Shown: positions 37,954 through 46,843, counted from the stretch's first letter. The stretch is 64,000 bases of DNA from Dysgonomonas sp. 25 (GCF_010501075.1 NZ_QVMN01000010.1:22316-86315), one strand, 5' to 3'. Notes: generated by a model not told the origin, from the letters alone. Numbers and translations: made by a program.

Positions 37954-39234
37954 ATGAAAAGAGACACTGCTATCTTTGATATTATCGAGAAAGAATACCA
38001 GCGCCAATTGAAAGGTATAGAGTTAATTGCCTCCGAAAACTTTGTCAGCCAGCAAGTGATGGAAGCAATGGGTTCGGTTTTGACCAATAAATATGCCGAA
38101 GGCTATCCGGGGAAACGTTATTATGGGGGGTGCGAAATAGTAGACCAAAGCGAGCAATTGGCAATAGACCGCCTGAAACAGCTATTCGGAGCCGAATATG
38201 CCAATGTGCAACCGCATTCGGGTGCACAAGCCAATGCTGCCGTATTTATTGCCTGCATGCAACCGGGAGACAAATTCCTTGGATTGAACCTTTCGCATGG
38301 AGGACACCTTTCGCACGGTTCGCCTGTGAATTTCTCGGGATTGGTTTACCATGCGTTGGAGTACAATGTAAAAGAAGATACCGGCTTAGTCGATTACGAG
38401 CAGATGGAACAGGTTGCCCGAAGCGAAAAGCCCAAACTGATTATAGCAGGAGCCTCGGCTTATTCCCGCGATTGGGATTACGCCCGCATCCGCAAAATTG
38501 CAGATTCGGTAGGAGCGCTTTTTTTGGTGGATATGGCACATCCTGCCGGACTGATTGCTGCCGGATTGCTTAATAATCCGCTTCCACATGCGCATATCGT
38601 GACTACCACAACGCACAAAACGCTTCGTGGGCCACGCGGAGGGGCTATCTTGGTAGGCAAGGACTTCGAAAATCCTTGGGGCAAGAAAACACTGAAAGGC
38701 GAAACACGCATGATGTCGGCATTGCTCGATTCTGCCGTATTCCCGGGCATACAGGGAGGACCACTGGAGCACGTTATTGCCGCTAAGGCTGTTTCGTTTG
38801 CCGAAGCGTTAGATCCTTCGTACAAGGAATATCAGACACAGGTGAAAAAGAATGCAGCCGTTATGGCACAGGCATTTATGGATATGGGCTATAAGGTAAT
38901 TTCGGGAGGTACGGATAATCACAGCATGCTTATCGACCTTCGCCCTAAGTTCCCTGAACTGACAGGTAAATTAGCTGAGAAGGCGCTTGTAGCAGCCGAT
39001 ATCACGACTAATAAAAATATGGTTCCGTTCGATAGCCGCAGCCCGTTCCTTACATCGGGATTGCGTTTCGGAACTCCCGCTCTTACGACAAGAGGTGTAA
39101 AAGAACCGCTGATGGGCGAAGTGGTGGAATTGATAGATCGTGTCCTTTCTGCGCCGGAAGATGAGGCTTCTATCAAAGCAGTTCGCGAGAAGGTGAATAG
39201 TATTATGAAAGATTATCCGCTCTTTGCGTGGTAA
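37954..39234 (+). CDS. glyA: Serine hydroxymethyltransferase
   Basis: 426 residues; a PLP enzyme that turns serine and THF into glycine and 5,10-methylene-THF. The PLP lysine is Lys222 in [14 protein letters not shown]. The N-terminal ELIASENF motif (about 23-30) and [10 protein letters not shown] (about 50-59) are present. The start is preceded by a 250-base gap with a near-match -7 box, TACCTTTA (37902-37909). A strong terminator follows. Confidence 0.98.
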   Translation: MKRDTAIFDIIEKEYQRQLKGIELIASENFVSQQVMEAMGSVLTNKYAEGYPGKRYYGGCEIVDQSEQLAIDRLKQLFGAEYANVQPHSGAQANAAVFIACMQPGDKFLGLNLSHGGHLSHGSPVNFSGLVYHALEYNVKEDTGLVDYEQMEQVARSEKPKLIIAGASAYSRDWDYARIRKIADSVGALFLVDMAHPAGLIAAGLLNNPLPHAHIVTTTTHKTLRGPRGGAILVGKDFENPWGKKTLKGETRMMSALLDSAVFPGIQGGPLEHVIAAKAVSFAEALDPSYKEYQTQVKKNAAVMAQAFMDMGYKVISGGTDNHSMLIDLRPKFPELTGKLAEKALVAADITTNKNMVPFDSRSPFLTSGLRFGTPALTTRGVKEPLMGEVVELIDRVLSAPEDEASIKAVREKVNSIMKDYPLFAW

Positions 39235-39254
39235 ATTTCTCTCGAAAAGAATAG

Positions 39255-39285
39255 AAGCTGTCCGGTCATCGGGCAGCTTTTTTTT
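39255..39285 (+). terminator. Terminator of glyA
   Basis: AAGCTGTCCG (39255-39264 region) pairs with CGGGCAGCTT, with one mismatch, across a 5-base loop, then eight T. It lies 20 bases after the glyA stop. Confidence 0.88.
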
Positions 39286-39371
39286 ATGAAAATGTATATT
39301 GTTTACGTTTTTTTTCGTTCCTTTGCTGAAGTATAGCAATACAAATTATGTGGCACAATTCAACCATATTC

Positions 39372-40137
39372 TTATTTAAGATTCGTTTTATCAACCTGAT
39401 AGTTGAAAAAATGAGACTTCCACACACACACACACACACACGAAATATAATGAATATTTCGGATTAATCAAAATTTCCAGAGTCCTTTTTTTAGAAAAAA
39501 GTAAACAAGTAGACAAGTATACGAGTACACGAGAATGGTATAAACTTGTTTACTGGTCAACTCGTCTACTTGTCAACTCAATAATATTTGCTTGTGTTAA
39601 TGTCAGGGGTATTTCCGGCTGCGACAGCCGTACCTACCTCCCCCCGGCCCCCTCCATAAGAGGGGGAGCGAGGGGCAATATTTCAGTTAACAGTGAGCAG
39701 TCAACAGTCAACAACAATACTTTGTCATGCCGAACCTTGTGTGAGGCATCCCGCCCCGTTATCGGAAAGAGATCCCTCGTATCCACTCAGGATGACAATA
39801 AAACTAACAGCTATCAGTCAACGGATAACAGTCTAATGTTGCCGCGCCTTTTAGGGCGTGGATATGATTGCATCTTTCAGGAGATGACTTTAGTCAAAGG
39901 ATATTTGGCTAAAGCCCTTTTTGAACTAACCCTTCGAGACCTCCACTTAAAAGTGGAGGCAATTAAAAAGGATATATATGCGTGGGGTCGCCCGCAAAGC
40001 AATATATCAGGCAGACACACTGGTCTGCCCCTACATGAAAACCGAAAGAGATCCCTCGTGTCCACTCGGGATGACAAAGCTAACAATGCAATAATTTTCA
40101 AATATTCGAATTTACTAATTTCCAAATTGATATTATT
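39372..40137 (+). repeat. R5 block, copy 1: hairpin-rich region upstream of FISUMP 2
   Basis: A 766-base non-coding block, homologous to 52369-53034 in reverse orientation. In order it holds a (CA)10 tract (39420-39441), an AT-rich part, a C-rich R2-like arm pair (39632-39675), an R3 element (39723-39797) absent from the other copy, and a string of hairpins: GCGCC..GGCGT (39843-39860), CCTCCAC/GTGGAGG (39940-39960), GGCAGAC/GTCTGCC (40011-40030) and ATCCC/GGGAT (40050-40073). It ends at the FISUMP 2 ATG. No gene is supported in it. Confidence 0.85.
39723..39797. repeat. R3 hairpin-pair element within R5 copy 1
   Basis: Begins GTCATGCCGAACC and ends CACTCAGGATGACA. The homologous block at 52369-53034 lacks it, so it marks an insertion here or a deletion there. 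Confidence 0.8.
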
Positions 40138-41361
40138 ATGAAAAGAACAATCTTGACACAGGCTATTATCATATTAGCCTTCTTAACAACAACAATCGGC
40201 CTGCATGGGCAAGTAACTATCGGGAGCAATACACCACCACGGGCGGGGGCACTATTGGACCTGACCGAGGGTGCAACAACCACTCACGGATTGAATATGC
40301 CTCGCGTAGAGCTAACTAACCTGAAACCTACTACTCCTGCTGAACTATCGGCCTCTATCGGCGGAAGTGGCAATTGGGTATTGAACGACCATACAGCATT
40401 GGCTGTATACAACACCAAAGCTGACCATTGTGCAGTCGACCCTATTTACGAAGGGCTGTATGTTTTCGATGGGACTGAATGGCAACTAATAGGACAGCCG
40501 GGTATCTCTGCTGCTGTTTACGAAGTTATTGACCCTCGCGACAATCAGGTTTACTTAGCCCGTAACTTTGGAAGTACCGCTGGCGACTGGATGTTGGAGA
40601 ACCTCCGCTACGAACCGAAGGCTGCAGATGGCTATACAGGGTATCGTCATGATGCAGGCATGATATCCAGTCCCTACACTGATAAATACTGGGCTTATCC
40701 TTGGAAAGGGCCAACCGGTACAGGTGGAACATACTATCCTACCCAAGCCCAGGCCGACTGGGATCCACAGATGGGTATTCTTTACAATTGGTATGCTGCA
40801 ACTAACGGCGAAAATAGCGAGACAGTAGACCAGGGGCAGATAGCGGGCACTGTTCCCGGTGCGAATGAAGTAGAGGTCAAAAAAGAAACAAGTCCAGGAG
40901 CCAAAGATGGAAAAATCCGGGGTATTTGCCCACCCAACTGGCATGTACCTACCGACCGTGAATGGAATGAACTGGAAAAGGAACTCACCGAGCATGCTTC
41001 CAGCTATTCTGCTACGGCTAACAGCACATGGTCTTCTACCTGGGAAACGACAGCAGGTGGGCGTGGCCCTACCCTTGGTGAGGCAATGAAGAGCGAGTGT
41101 GAGCTACCGGGCCATAACTACGGCTCTCCCAACGGCAAGAGCTTCTCTACGGCGCGGGGTGGCTTCAATGTAGTACTTACGGGCTACGCCGGCACTGCCA
41201 AGGCACTCGATTACGGCTACATCGGCTACTTCTGGTCGGCGAGTGCCTACAGCAGCTACAATGCATGGGTCCGGTCTGTCCGTCGTAGCCTCGCGTTTGC
41301 AGGCCGTGGCCAGACCGGCTGCGGCAGCCTCTTCTCCGTCCGCTGCAAGAAAAACGACTAA
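40138..41361 (+). CDS. FISUMP-domain secreted protein 2
   Basis: 407 residues. Signal peptide 1-24 (MKRTILTQAIIILAFLTTTI...). Residues 25-118 are nearly the same as in FISUMP 3 (51097-52368). The central part differs, then the FISUMP core begins at WMLENLRY (151-158), followed by GICPPNWHVPTDREWNELE (about 262-280) and the end FSVRCKKND. Codons for residues 361-401 are strikingly poor in adenine and rich in NNC/NNT triplets (AGC, GTC, CGT, GGC, TGC), unlike the rest of the gene and unlike the AT-rich surroundings. The protein is exported, and the family is thought to be surface-exposed. Upstream and downstream flanks are repeated at FISUMP 3. Confidence 0.87.
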   Translation: MKRTILTQAIIILAFLTTTIGLHGQVTIGSNTPPRAGALLDLTEGATTTHGLNMPRVELTNLKPTTPAELSASIGGSGNWVLNDHTALAVYNTKADHCAVDPIYEGLYVFDGTEWQLIGQPGISAAVYEVIDPRDNQVYLARNFGSTAGDWMLENLRYEPKAADGYTGYRHDAGMISSPYTDKYWAYPWKGPTGTGGTYYPTQAQADWDPQMGILYNWYAATNGENSETVDQGQIAGTVPGANEVEVKKETSPGAKDGKIRGICPPNWHVPTDREWNELEKELTEHASSYSATANSTWSSTWETTAGGRGPTLGEAMKSECELPGHNYGSPNGKSFSTARGGFNVVLTGYAGTAKALDYGYIGYFWSASAYSSYNAWVRSVRRSLAFAGRGQTGCGSLFSVRCKKND

Positions 41362-41362
41362 T

Positions 41363-41460
41363 CCACCTCCCCCCTACCCCCTCTACAAGAGGGGGTAATA
41401 AAATAAAACAATTTTATCTATATAATAGCCTCCCCTTGTTGGGGGAGGTTGGAGGGGGTG
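41363..41460. repeat. R2 G/C-rich inverted element
   Basis: Begins one base after the FISUMP 2 stop codon (CCACCTCCCCCCTACCCC) and ends GGAGGTTGGAGGGGGTG. The centre is TAATAAAATAAAACAATTTT plus TATCTATATAATAG. Each arm can form its own G/C hairpin, and the element may act as terminator for the FISUMP gene. Confidence 0.8.
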
Positions 41461-41577
41461 AAAAAACACTGTATCGCGTCAAATATGTCAAGAGTGTCAA
41501 GTTTTAACTAAATTTCGATTGATAATCAGCGAAGTAGGTTTTTGGCAAAACTTGACGGCGGTATCAGTCCTGTAAAG
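41461..41577 (-). repeat. R1 dispersed element, copy c
   Basis: Reverse complement of the R1 sequence, from AAAAAACACTGTATCGCG to ATCAGTCCTGTAAAG. It directly follows R2, the same order as after FISUMP 1 and, in mirror image, FISUMP 3. Bases 41578-41704 show nothing further. Confidence 0.85.
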
Positions 41578-41704
41578 AAACGCTTGGTGGCCATTGAGTC
41601 ACCTTCGTTCGTCGAATTGGAAATTGGCGGAGCCAACAATTGTTTCGAGGAACGTAAACGACTCAATATGTTGACACGATTGTCACTTTTCCGGAACAAT
41701 GTGC

Positions 41705-41712
41705 TATCTTTG
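41705..41712 (+). promoter_or_regulatory. -7 box for the thioredoxin gene
   Basis: TATCTTTG is an exact match 20 bases before the ATG at 41733. A TTG at 41680-41682 gives a 22-base spacer, slightly long. Confidence 0.55.
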
Positions 41713-41732
41713 AAAAGTAAAAGATATGCATT

Positions 41733-42164
41733 ATGAGAGTGAAGGTTTTATTGATTCTATTTATATCGTTCTTTCTTACTTGTGAGCTCATCGCTCAAGA
41801 GAAGGAAAAGCCGTCGACGGTGAGTATAACCGCTTCTACATACAAGAAAGAGACAGGAAAAGGCATTGTATTGGTAGATTATTGGGCGGCATGGTGTCCT
41901 CCTTGTCAGAAGATGAATCCTGTACTCGAAGAACTGGCAAAGGAATATAAAGGGAAAGTCAAGATCGCTAAATTAGACATCGATTCCAATAAGCAGTTCG
42001 CTACCAGACAGGGAATACAATCTATTCCGACGATGATTCTCTACCGCGACGGGAAAGAAATAGGGCGGGCTGTAGGCATCGTTTCTAAGCAGGAATTAGC
42101 GAAGGCTCTTGATGAACAGCTTGCGGAAGCTGCTCGAACCAATCGAAGCGAAGATAAGGAATAA
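41733..42164 (+). CDS. Secreted thioredoxin-like protein
   Basis: 143 residues with a signal peptide (1-21, ending LIAQ), so periplasmic. The active site CPPC is at 55-58 in DYWAAWCPPCQKM and the cis-proline in IQSIPTMILY. It is a periplasmic thiol oxidoreductase of the thioredoxin type; substrate unknown. The last 80 bases overlap the 3' end of the convergent cvpA gene, so the C-terminal tail (EQLAEAARTNRSEDKE) and the CvpA tail are coded by opposite strands of the same DNA. Confidence 0.92.
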   Translation: MRVKVLLILFISFFLTCELIAQEKEKPSTVSITASTYKKETGKGIVLVDYWAAWCPPCQKMNPVLEELAKEYKGKVKIAKLDIDSNKQFATRQGIQSIPTMILYRDGKEIGRAVGIVSKQELAKALDEQLAEAARTNRSEDKE

Positions 42165-42621
42165 TAGTAGGTGCCACAGCCTTGACGATAGGGTAGGTGT
42201 AGGATTGCTCGCGGACTTCTTCGGTGAATATCGATTTGTTCTGGTCGAATTCTTCTATCACGCTGACCAATACACTCAGCACCAAGAACCACTTTACGGC
42301 ACAGAATACAGCTCCGGCTACGCGGTTAGGGAAGTTGAGGTGTGCGGCCTTCACAGTGGAATGTATCATCCGCCCTACAAGAAAGAGGACTAACAGGATG
42401 AGCAGGAAGGCTACGATATACGACAATGGCCCTATGATATGAGGGGCTGCTCCTGTCCACTCCATCAGGTACGGTGCAATAAAGTCGGCAAGCCATCCCG
42501 AGAATATCGCTCCCAGAATGATTCCGGCAAGCATGGCAACCTGCATCACCAGCCCGGTGATATAGCCCCGGATAAGGGTTGCGGCTAATAGGATAAGAAC
42601 AAATATATCGAACCAGTTCAT
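42085..42621 (-). CDS. CvpA family membrane protein
   Basis: 178 residues from the ATG at 42621. The longest frame begins at 42654, but a -7-like TACTTTTG (42659-42652, minus strand) would place transcription start inside it, so the start MNWFDIFVL is preferred. Four hydrophobic segments with NWFDIFVLILLAA, RGYITGLV and FPNRVAGAVFCAVKW are typical of CvpA/colicin V production proteins, inner-membrane proteins linked to envelope integrity. Colicin production should not be inferred. It overlaps the convergent thioredoxin gene by 80 bases. Confidence 0.88.
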   Translation of the reverse strand: MNWFDIFVLILLAATLIRGYITGLVMQVAMLAGIILGAIFSGWLADFIAPYLMEWTGAAPHIIGPLSYIVAFLLILLVLFLVGRMIHSTVKAAHLNFPNRVAGAVFCAVKWFLVLSVLVSVIEEFDQNKSIFTEEVREQSYTYPIVKAVAPTIIPYLRFDWFEQLPQAVHQEPSLIPA

Positions 42622-42716
42622 TGTCATCGGAGGAGTATGGTATATAAACAACAAAAGTAAGAATTTGATTCAATTCTTACTCTTATATTGTCCTAATAAT
42701 TTAGCGCTCGGCTATC

Positions 42717-42872
42717 TTATGCTTTAGGATATTCGTCTGAAACAGAAAGTTTCTTTCTTCCTTTAGCACGACGGGCAGCTAATACGCGACGACCATTAGC
42801 TGTCGACATTCTTTCGCGGAAGCCGTGTTTGTTCTTTCTCTTTCTGTTTGATGGTTGAAATGTTCTTTTCAT
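42717..42872 (-). CDS. rpmH: 50S ribosomal protein L34
   Basis: 51 residues, very basic. It begins [20 protein letters not shown] and contains the L34 signature [19 protein letters not shown]. It is a small exit-tunnel-side protein of the large subunit. In this window it is not next to rnpA or dnaA, an arrangement common in Bacteroidota. Its own promoter lies at 42917-42947. There is no gap or frame defect. Confidence 0.97.
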   Translation of the reverse strand: MKRTFQPSNRKRKNKHGFRERMSTANGRRVLAARRAKGRKKLSVSDEYPKA

Positions 42873-42916
42873 CGCTATATAGTATTTTCGTTATTATATT
42901 CTGTCGAATCGGGTTG

Positions 42917-42947
42917 CAAAAATAGGATGTTTATTTCAGAAAAGCAA
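42917..42947 (-). promoter_or_regulatory. Promoter of rpmH
   Basis: On the minus strand TTG (42947-42945), a 20-base spacer, then TATTTTTG (42924-42917), about 45 bases before the ATG. Good match to TTTG / TAnnTTTG. Confidence 0.65.
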
Positions 42948-42952
42948 GGATA

Positions 42953-43453
42953 TTAACGATTTATTTTCTCGTAACGGACAAAACTATAGTCATATCGGTG
43001 CTTTTCGTCCGCCGGATGGTCTTCGCGCCATACTTCTTGCCAGCTATTGCTATCTATTGCAGGAAAGAATGTATCCGTCCCTTCGAATTTGTGGTGGATA
43101 AGGGTAATATACAGTTTGTCGGCAAAATGAATGGCTTCTTGGTATATTGTCCCCCCTCCGATAATGAAAACTTCGTTCTCTCCTTGACATAGGGCAATAG
43201 CATCCTCTATCGAGCCAGCCATCTCCGTATTCGGGTATTGTAACTGCTTGTTCCGGCTGATAACGATATTCCTCCTGTTAGGCAATGCCCCGTTGGGAAG
43301 CGATTCGAACGTTTTGCGTCCCATGATAACAGGGCTGCCGCTGGTTACGGATTTGAAGTATTTGAGATCGTTGGGCAAGTGGCACAATAGCTTGTTGTCT
43401 TTGCCTATGGCATTGTTCTCGTCTACGGCTACGATGATAGATATTGTCGACAT
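42953..43453 (-). CDS. folA: Dihydrofolate reductase
   Basis: 166 residues from MSTISIIVA (an ATG two codons earlier is possible). It reduces dihydrofolate to tetrahydrofolate with NADPH. Visible family elements are SIIVAVDENNAIGKDNKLLCH at the start (split here across the signature), LPNDLKYFK with the substrate-binding acidic residue, VIMGRKTFESL and the NADPH motif FIIGGGTIY. Length is normal. thyA, its common neighbour, is absent. Confidence 0.97.
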   Translation of the reverse strand: MSTISIIVAVDENNAIGKDNKLLCHLPNDLKYFKSVTSGSPVIMGRKTFESLPNGALPNRRNIVISRNKQLQYPNTEMAGSIEDAIALCQGENEVFIIGGGTIYQEAIHFADKLYITLIHHKFEGTDTFFPAIDSNSWQEVWREDHPADEKHRYDYSFVRYEKINR

Positions 43454-43507
43454 ATGCAAATTAGATTATCTATATAATAAACGTTCTTTGATTTTAATAA
43501 TTCTATA

Positions 43508-44281
43508 TTAGAAGATACGGTATGTCAACTGGAAGTTGAGCATCGGCCACCATCTGAGCCACTTGGTATATTGGTCGGCATCTTCGAAGTTTTCTGTTTT
43601 CAGATTGGTCGTATCTACCTTTCTTCCGTTTTGCTTGATGCTATAATCTCCCTGATAGATAACGCCCAATTCGAATTTGAATCCTACCCGGTTTTTTGTA
43701 ATGGAACGCCCCAAACCGATTCCGGCATAAGGCTTTACGATCTCTCCTAATTGAATGTTGGCATCTAAGCGTCCACCATCAATATTGAGTTCGTTGCCGT
43801 CAAATTCCAATTTTGGCCACTCACCATTCGGATCTAAAAGACTCGCCCGTTCGCCAGTGTCTCCATTGAAAAGATAGCCTCTGGCTTTAAGCTGGTTTTT
43901 CCCGATGAAAGCGCCTACGGTTATATGGAAAATACCGGATTTCATCGGATGAAAGTCAATGAGTAAGCTTCCATTCAAAAAGTCTAATTTAGGCTTCATT
44001 TTATAGTCCGGTACATAGCCTATGGCATCATATAGATGATTGTTGTGGTCGTCGAGCGAAATATCGAACGATCCGGTACTGAAGCCGATGTAGTTGATAC
44101 CGGCACGCATCTTAAAATAGCTGTTCAGCGGAGTGGCTAATTCTACGCCTCCCCCCATAGTGGATGCGCGCAAGCCAATGCTGAGATGGCTGAGAGGCCC
44201 GCCTTCGTAAAATTTCTTTTCTTGTGCAAAAGCTGTTATTGATGCGAGTAATGTAAAGATTGATAATAGAAATGTTTTCAT
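43508..44281 (-). CDS. Outer-membrane beta-barrel-like protein
   Basis: 257 residues with a signal peptide (1-19, ending AFAQ). The mature region alternates polar and hydrophobic residues in strands separated by Gly/Asp turns (LSIGLRASTMGGGVELATPL, PYAGIGLGRSI) and ends with aromatic residues (FQLTYRIF). This fits a barrel of perhaps 10-12 strands. The function is unknown. The nearest same-strand neighbour upstream is cca, 58 bases away. Confidence 0.75.
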   Translation of the reverse strand: MKTFLLSIFTLLASITAFAQEKKFYEGGPLSHLSIGLRASTMGGGVELATPLNSYFKMRAGINYIGFSTGSFDISLDDHNNHLYDAIGYVPDYKMKPKLDFLNGSLLIDFHPMKSGIFHITVGAFIGKNQLKARGYLFNGDTGERASLLDPNGEWPKLEFDGNELNIDGGRLDANIQLGEIVKPYAGIGLGRSITKNRVGFKFELGVIYQGDYSIKQNGRKVDTTNLKTENFEDADQYTKWLRWWPMLNFQLTYRIF

Positions 44282-44339
44282 AATAATTTTGAGTATTACT
44301 TTAGTGATATTCTTATTTATAATTTATAGTGTATGCATG

Positions 44340-45779
44340 TTAATCATTCTTTTTGTTGACGGTCAATCCTAAACGGGCGGCTTCTTTCAGCAGGTAATCG
44401 TATGCTGCATCGTATTCGTTCGGGATAATTCCATCGAGAATAGCATCTTTGACAGCCGATTTCAATATACCGATTTCCTTAGAAGGGGGAAGCCCGAAAA
44501 GCTTCATGATTTCGTCTCCGTCTATCGGCGGCTGAAAGTTGCGGACATGATCTTTTTCTTCTATTTCTTTCAGTTTGTGGCGAACCTTATCGAAATTTTG
44601 CAGGTAGCGTTGTACTTTGTTCGGGTTCTTGGACGTGATGTCGGCCTCGCAGAGTGTCATCAGATCGTCGACATCGTCTCCCGCCTCGAACAGCAGGCGG
44701 CGCACAGCCGAATCGGATATATCTTCGTCCACCAACACCTGCGGACGCATGTGCAAATCGACAAGCTTCTGCACATACTTCATCTTTTCGTTGAGCGGGA
44801 GTTTCAGGCGATTGAAGATTTTAGGCACCATCTTTCCGCCGATGAAGTTGTGGTTGTGAAACGTCCACCCCAAACGGTTGTCCCAGCGTTTTGTCGCAGG
44901 CTTGGCAATGTCGTGCAGTACAGCAGCCCATCGCAGCCAGAGATTGTCCGTTTTCAGAGCGATATTGTCCAGTACCATCAATGTGTGGTAGAAGTTGTCT
45001 TTATGTCCGATTCCCTCTTTGGTTTCTATACCTTTCAGGGCAACCAGTTCGGGAAATATGATTTCGAGAAGACCTGTCTGCTCCAATTGCAGGAAGCCAA
45101 TAGAAGGTTTAGGAGATAGGACGATCTTGTTCAGTTCGTCGATGATACGTTCCTGCGAAACGATTTTTATGCGCTCCTTGTTTCGGGTGATGGCATCGAA
45201 AGAAGCCGGCTCTATATCGAATCCTAACTGCGCCGAAAAGCGTATGGCACGCATCATCCGCAAAGGATCGTCACTGAAAGTAATATCCGGATCGAGTGGG
45301 GTGCGGATGGTGAGATTGTCCATATCCTCCAACCCGCCGAAAGGATCGAGCAGTTCGCCGAAGCGTGCCTTGTTGATACATACGGCCAAGGCGTTGATTG
45401 TGAAGTCGCGCCTGTTTTGATCGTCTTTCAGAGTACCGTCCTCCACTATCGGTTTGCGCGAATCCCGTTGGTACGACTCTTTGCGTGCCCCGACAAATTC
45501 GATTTCCAAACCTTTGTATTTAAGTTGTGCCGTGCCGAAGTTCTTGAATACAGCGATATGGGTTTTAGGCCCGAGTACTGCGGCTACTGCTTCGGCCAAT
45601 TCAATTCCCCGCCCTACGGTGACGATGTCGATGTCTTTGGATGGGCGGTGCAGGAATATATCGCGTACATATCCTCCGATGACATAGCATTCCAATCCGA
45701 GCTTATCGGCAGTTTCGCCTATCAGGTGGAATATTTTGTCTGAAAATCTTGCTTTTAAATCTTCCGGAGTTATGTACAT
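44340..45779 (-). CDS. cca: CCA-adding/poly(A) polymerase family nucleotidyltransferase with HD domain
   Basis: 479 residues from the ATG at 45779; the longer frame from 45809 adds 10 charged residues and looks spurious. The class II nucleotidyltransferase core has YVIGGYVRD and the metal-binding DIDIV (Asp49, Asp51), then RRDFTINAL and the RNA-binding region. An HD domain (VLHDIAKP) sits in the C-terminal half. Such proteins repair or add the CCA end of tRNA. A -7-like TATTTTTG (45867-45860, minus strand) lies 80 bases upstream. Confidence 0.93.
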   Translation of the reverse strand: MYITPEDLKARFSDKIFHLIGETADKLGLECYVIGGYVRDIFLHRPSKDIDIVTVGRGIELAEAVAAVLGPKTHIAVFKNFGTAQLKYKGLEIEFVGARKESYQRDSRKPIVEDGTLKDDQNRRDFTINALAVCINKARFGELLDPFGGLEDMDNLTIRTPLDPDITFSDDPLRMMRAIRFSAQLGFDIEPASFDAITRNKERIKIVSQERIIDELNKIVLSPKPSIGFLQLEQTGLLEIIFPELVALKGIETKEGIGHKDNFYHTLMVLDNIALKTDNLWLRWAAVLHDIAKPATKRWDNRLGWTFHNHNFIGGKMVPKIFNRLKLPLNEKMKYVQKLVDLHMRPQVLVDEDISDSAVRRLLFEAGDDVDDLMTLCEADITSKNPNKVQRYLQNFDKVRHKLKEIEEKDHVRNFQPPIDGDEIMKLFGLPPSKEIGILKSAVKDAILDGIIPNEYDAAYDYLLKEAARLGLTVNKKND

Positions 45780-45979
45780 TTTTGATTTCTTTTTGTATTT
45801 TTGACACAATATAGAAGGCTATTTCGGATTCCTTTTATATTTTTGTTAAAAACAGATTACAAAAATAGGATAAAAACTTAGAATTAGATAGAGAACAGCT
45901 AAATTAGCCACGAATATTTATATTCTTTGTGCTTGCGAAAGCAACTCCATCCAATTAGAAACCTTAAATTAGAGACAGA

Positions 45980-46843
45980 ATGAAATTATATTTGATCCAT
46001 ACGATTATTAGTCTGATTATAGCAGGAAGCCTTTTATCATCCTGTTCGCCTAAGGACGAAGGAGCCAAAAAACAGCTGGAAATGGCTCGTGTGGCACTGG
46101 ACAATAATCAGTTCGAACAGGCAAAGAACTATCTCGACAGCATCAAAACGCTTTATCCGAAAGCCTTCGAAGAGCAACGCAACGCTTTTGCTTTACTCGA
46201 TACGGTACGACGGGCAGAGAACGATTATATCATTCGCCAATGTGACTCACTTGTTGCCGTCAATCAGCCGAAAGTGGATTCGATGAAGAAAGCCTTCCAC
46301 TACATGATAGACAAGAACTATTATGATGCTGGCATCTTTGTGCCGATTGAGGGCTTTAATGACGGACGACTTCAAATCACAACACTCCGGTCGGGCGTCA
46401 AAGAAAACAGTGGGACGCTTTATCTGGAAAGTGTTTATATCGGCGGCAACCAGATGCATAATCAGCTGAAAGTGGCGCTGAAAGACGGCACCTCTGCCGA
46501 ATCGCTTCCTGTGAACGATGACGGACTGAACTTCCGCTTTACGAATTTGGGTAAGCAGTACGAAATCATCAAGTTCGAAGGAAATGCTTTGGGTGAGGTG
46601 GCACAATTTATAGCATCCAATCAGGACAAACCGATAACATTGACGCTGAAAGGCAATAATACCTATTCTTATCAATTGCCTCCTGTAGCCAAGAAAGGTG
46701 TAAAGCAATCGACAGACTTATCCGCTGCTATGATATGCATCGATAGCTTGAAGGAGGAAAAGAATAAGGCTGAATTCCGCAACTATAAACTGACAGAGAA
46801 GCAAAACCAACAAGCAGAGAGGGAGAAAGATGAAACTAACTAA
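45980..46843 (+). CDS. Lipoprotein of unknown function with helical ends
   Basis: 287 residues. Signal peptide with lipobox LSSC and Cys22. Residues 33-75 are helical and TPR-like (ARVALDNNQFEQAKNYLDSI), the middle is beta-rich, and the last 35 residues (KEEKNKAEFRNYKLTEKQNQ...) are a charged coiled coil. No named family recognised. The stop lies inside the start region of the NUDIX gene: the longest NUDIX frame overlaps this one by 14 bases, so the two are in one transcript. Confidence 0.75.
   Translation: MKLYLIHTIISLIIAGSLLSSCSPKDEGAKKQLEMARVALDNNQFEQAKNYLDSIKTLYPKAFEEQRNAFALLDTVRRAENDYIIRQCDSLVAVNQPKVDSMKKAFHYMIDKNYYDAGIFVPIEGFNDGRLQITTLRSGVKENSGTLYLESVYIGGNQMHNQLKVALKDGTSAESLPVNDDGLNFRFTNLGKQYEIIKFEGNALGEVAQFIASNQDKPITLTLKGNNTYSYQLPPVAKKGVKQSTDLSAAMICIDSLKEEKNKAEFRNYKLTEKQNQQAEREKDETN

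Noticed and set aside
39372..40137. CRISPR-like or tandem repeat array
   Set aside because: The repeated hairpins differ from each other and there are no equal-length spacers or cas genes.
39722..40141. 139-codon frame on the plus strand
   Set aside because: Made of R3 and hairpin repeats in the R5 block; the equivalent block at 52.4-53.0 kb has different frames.
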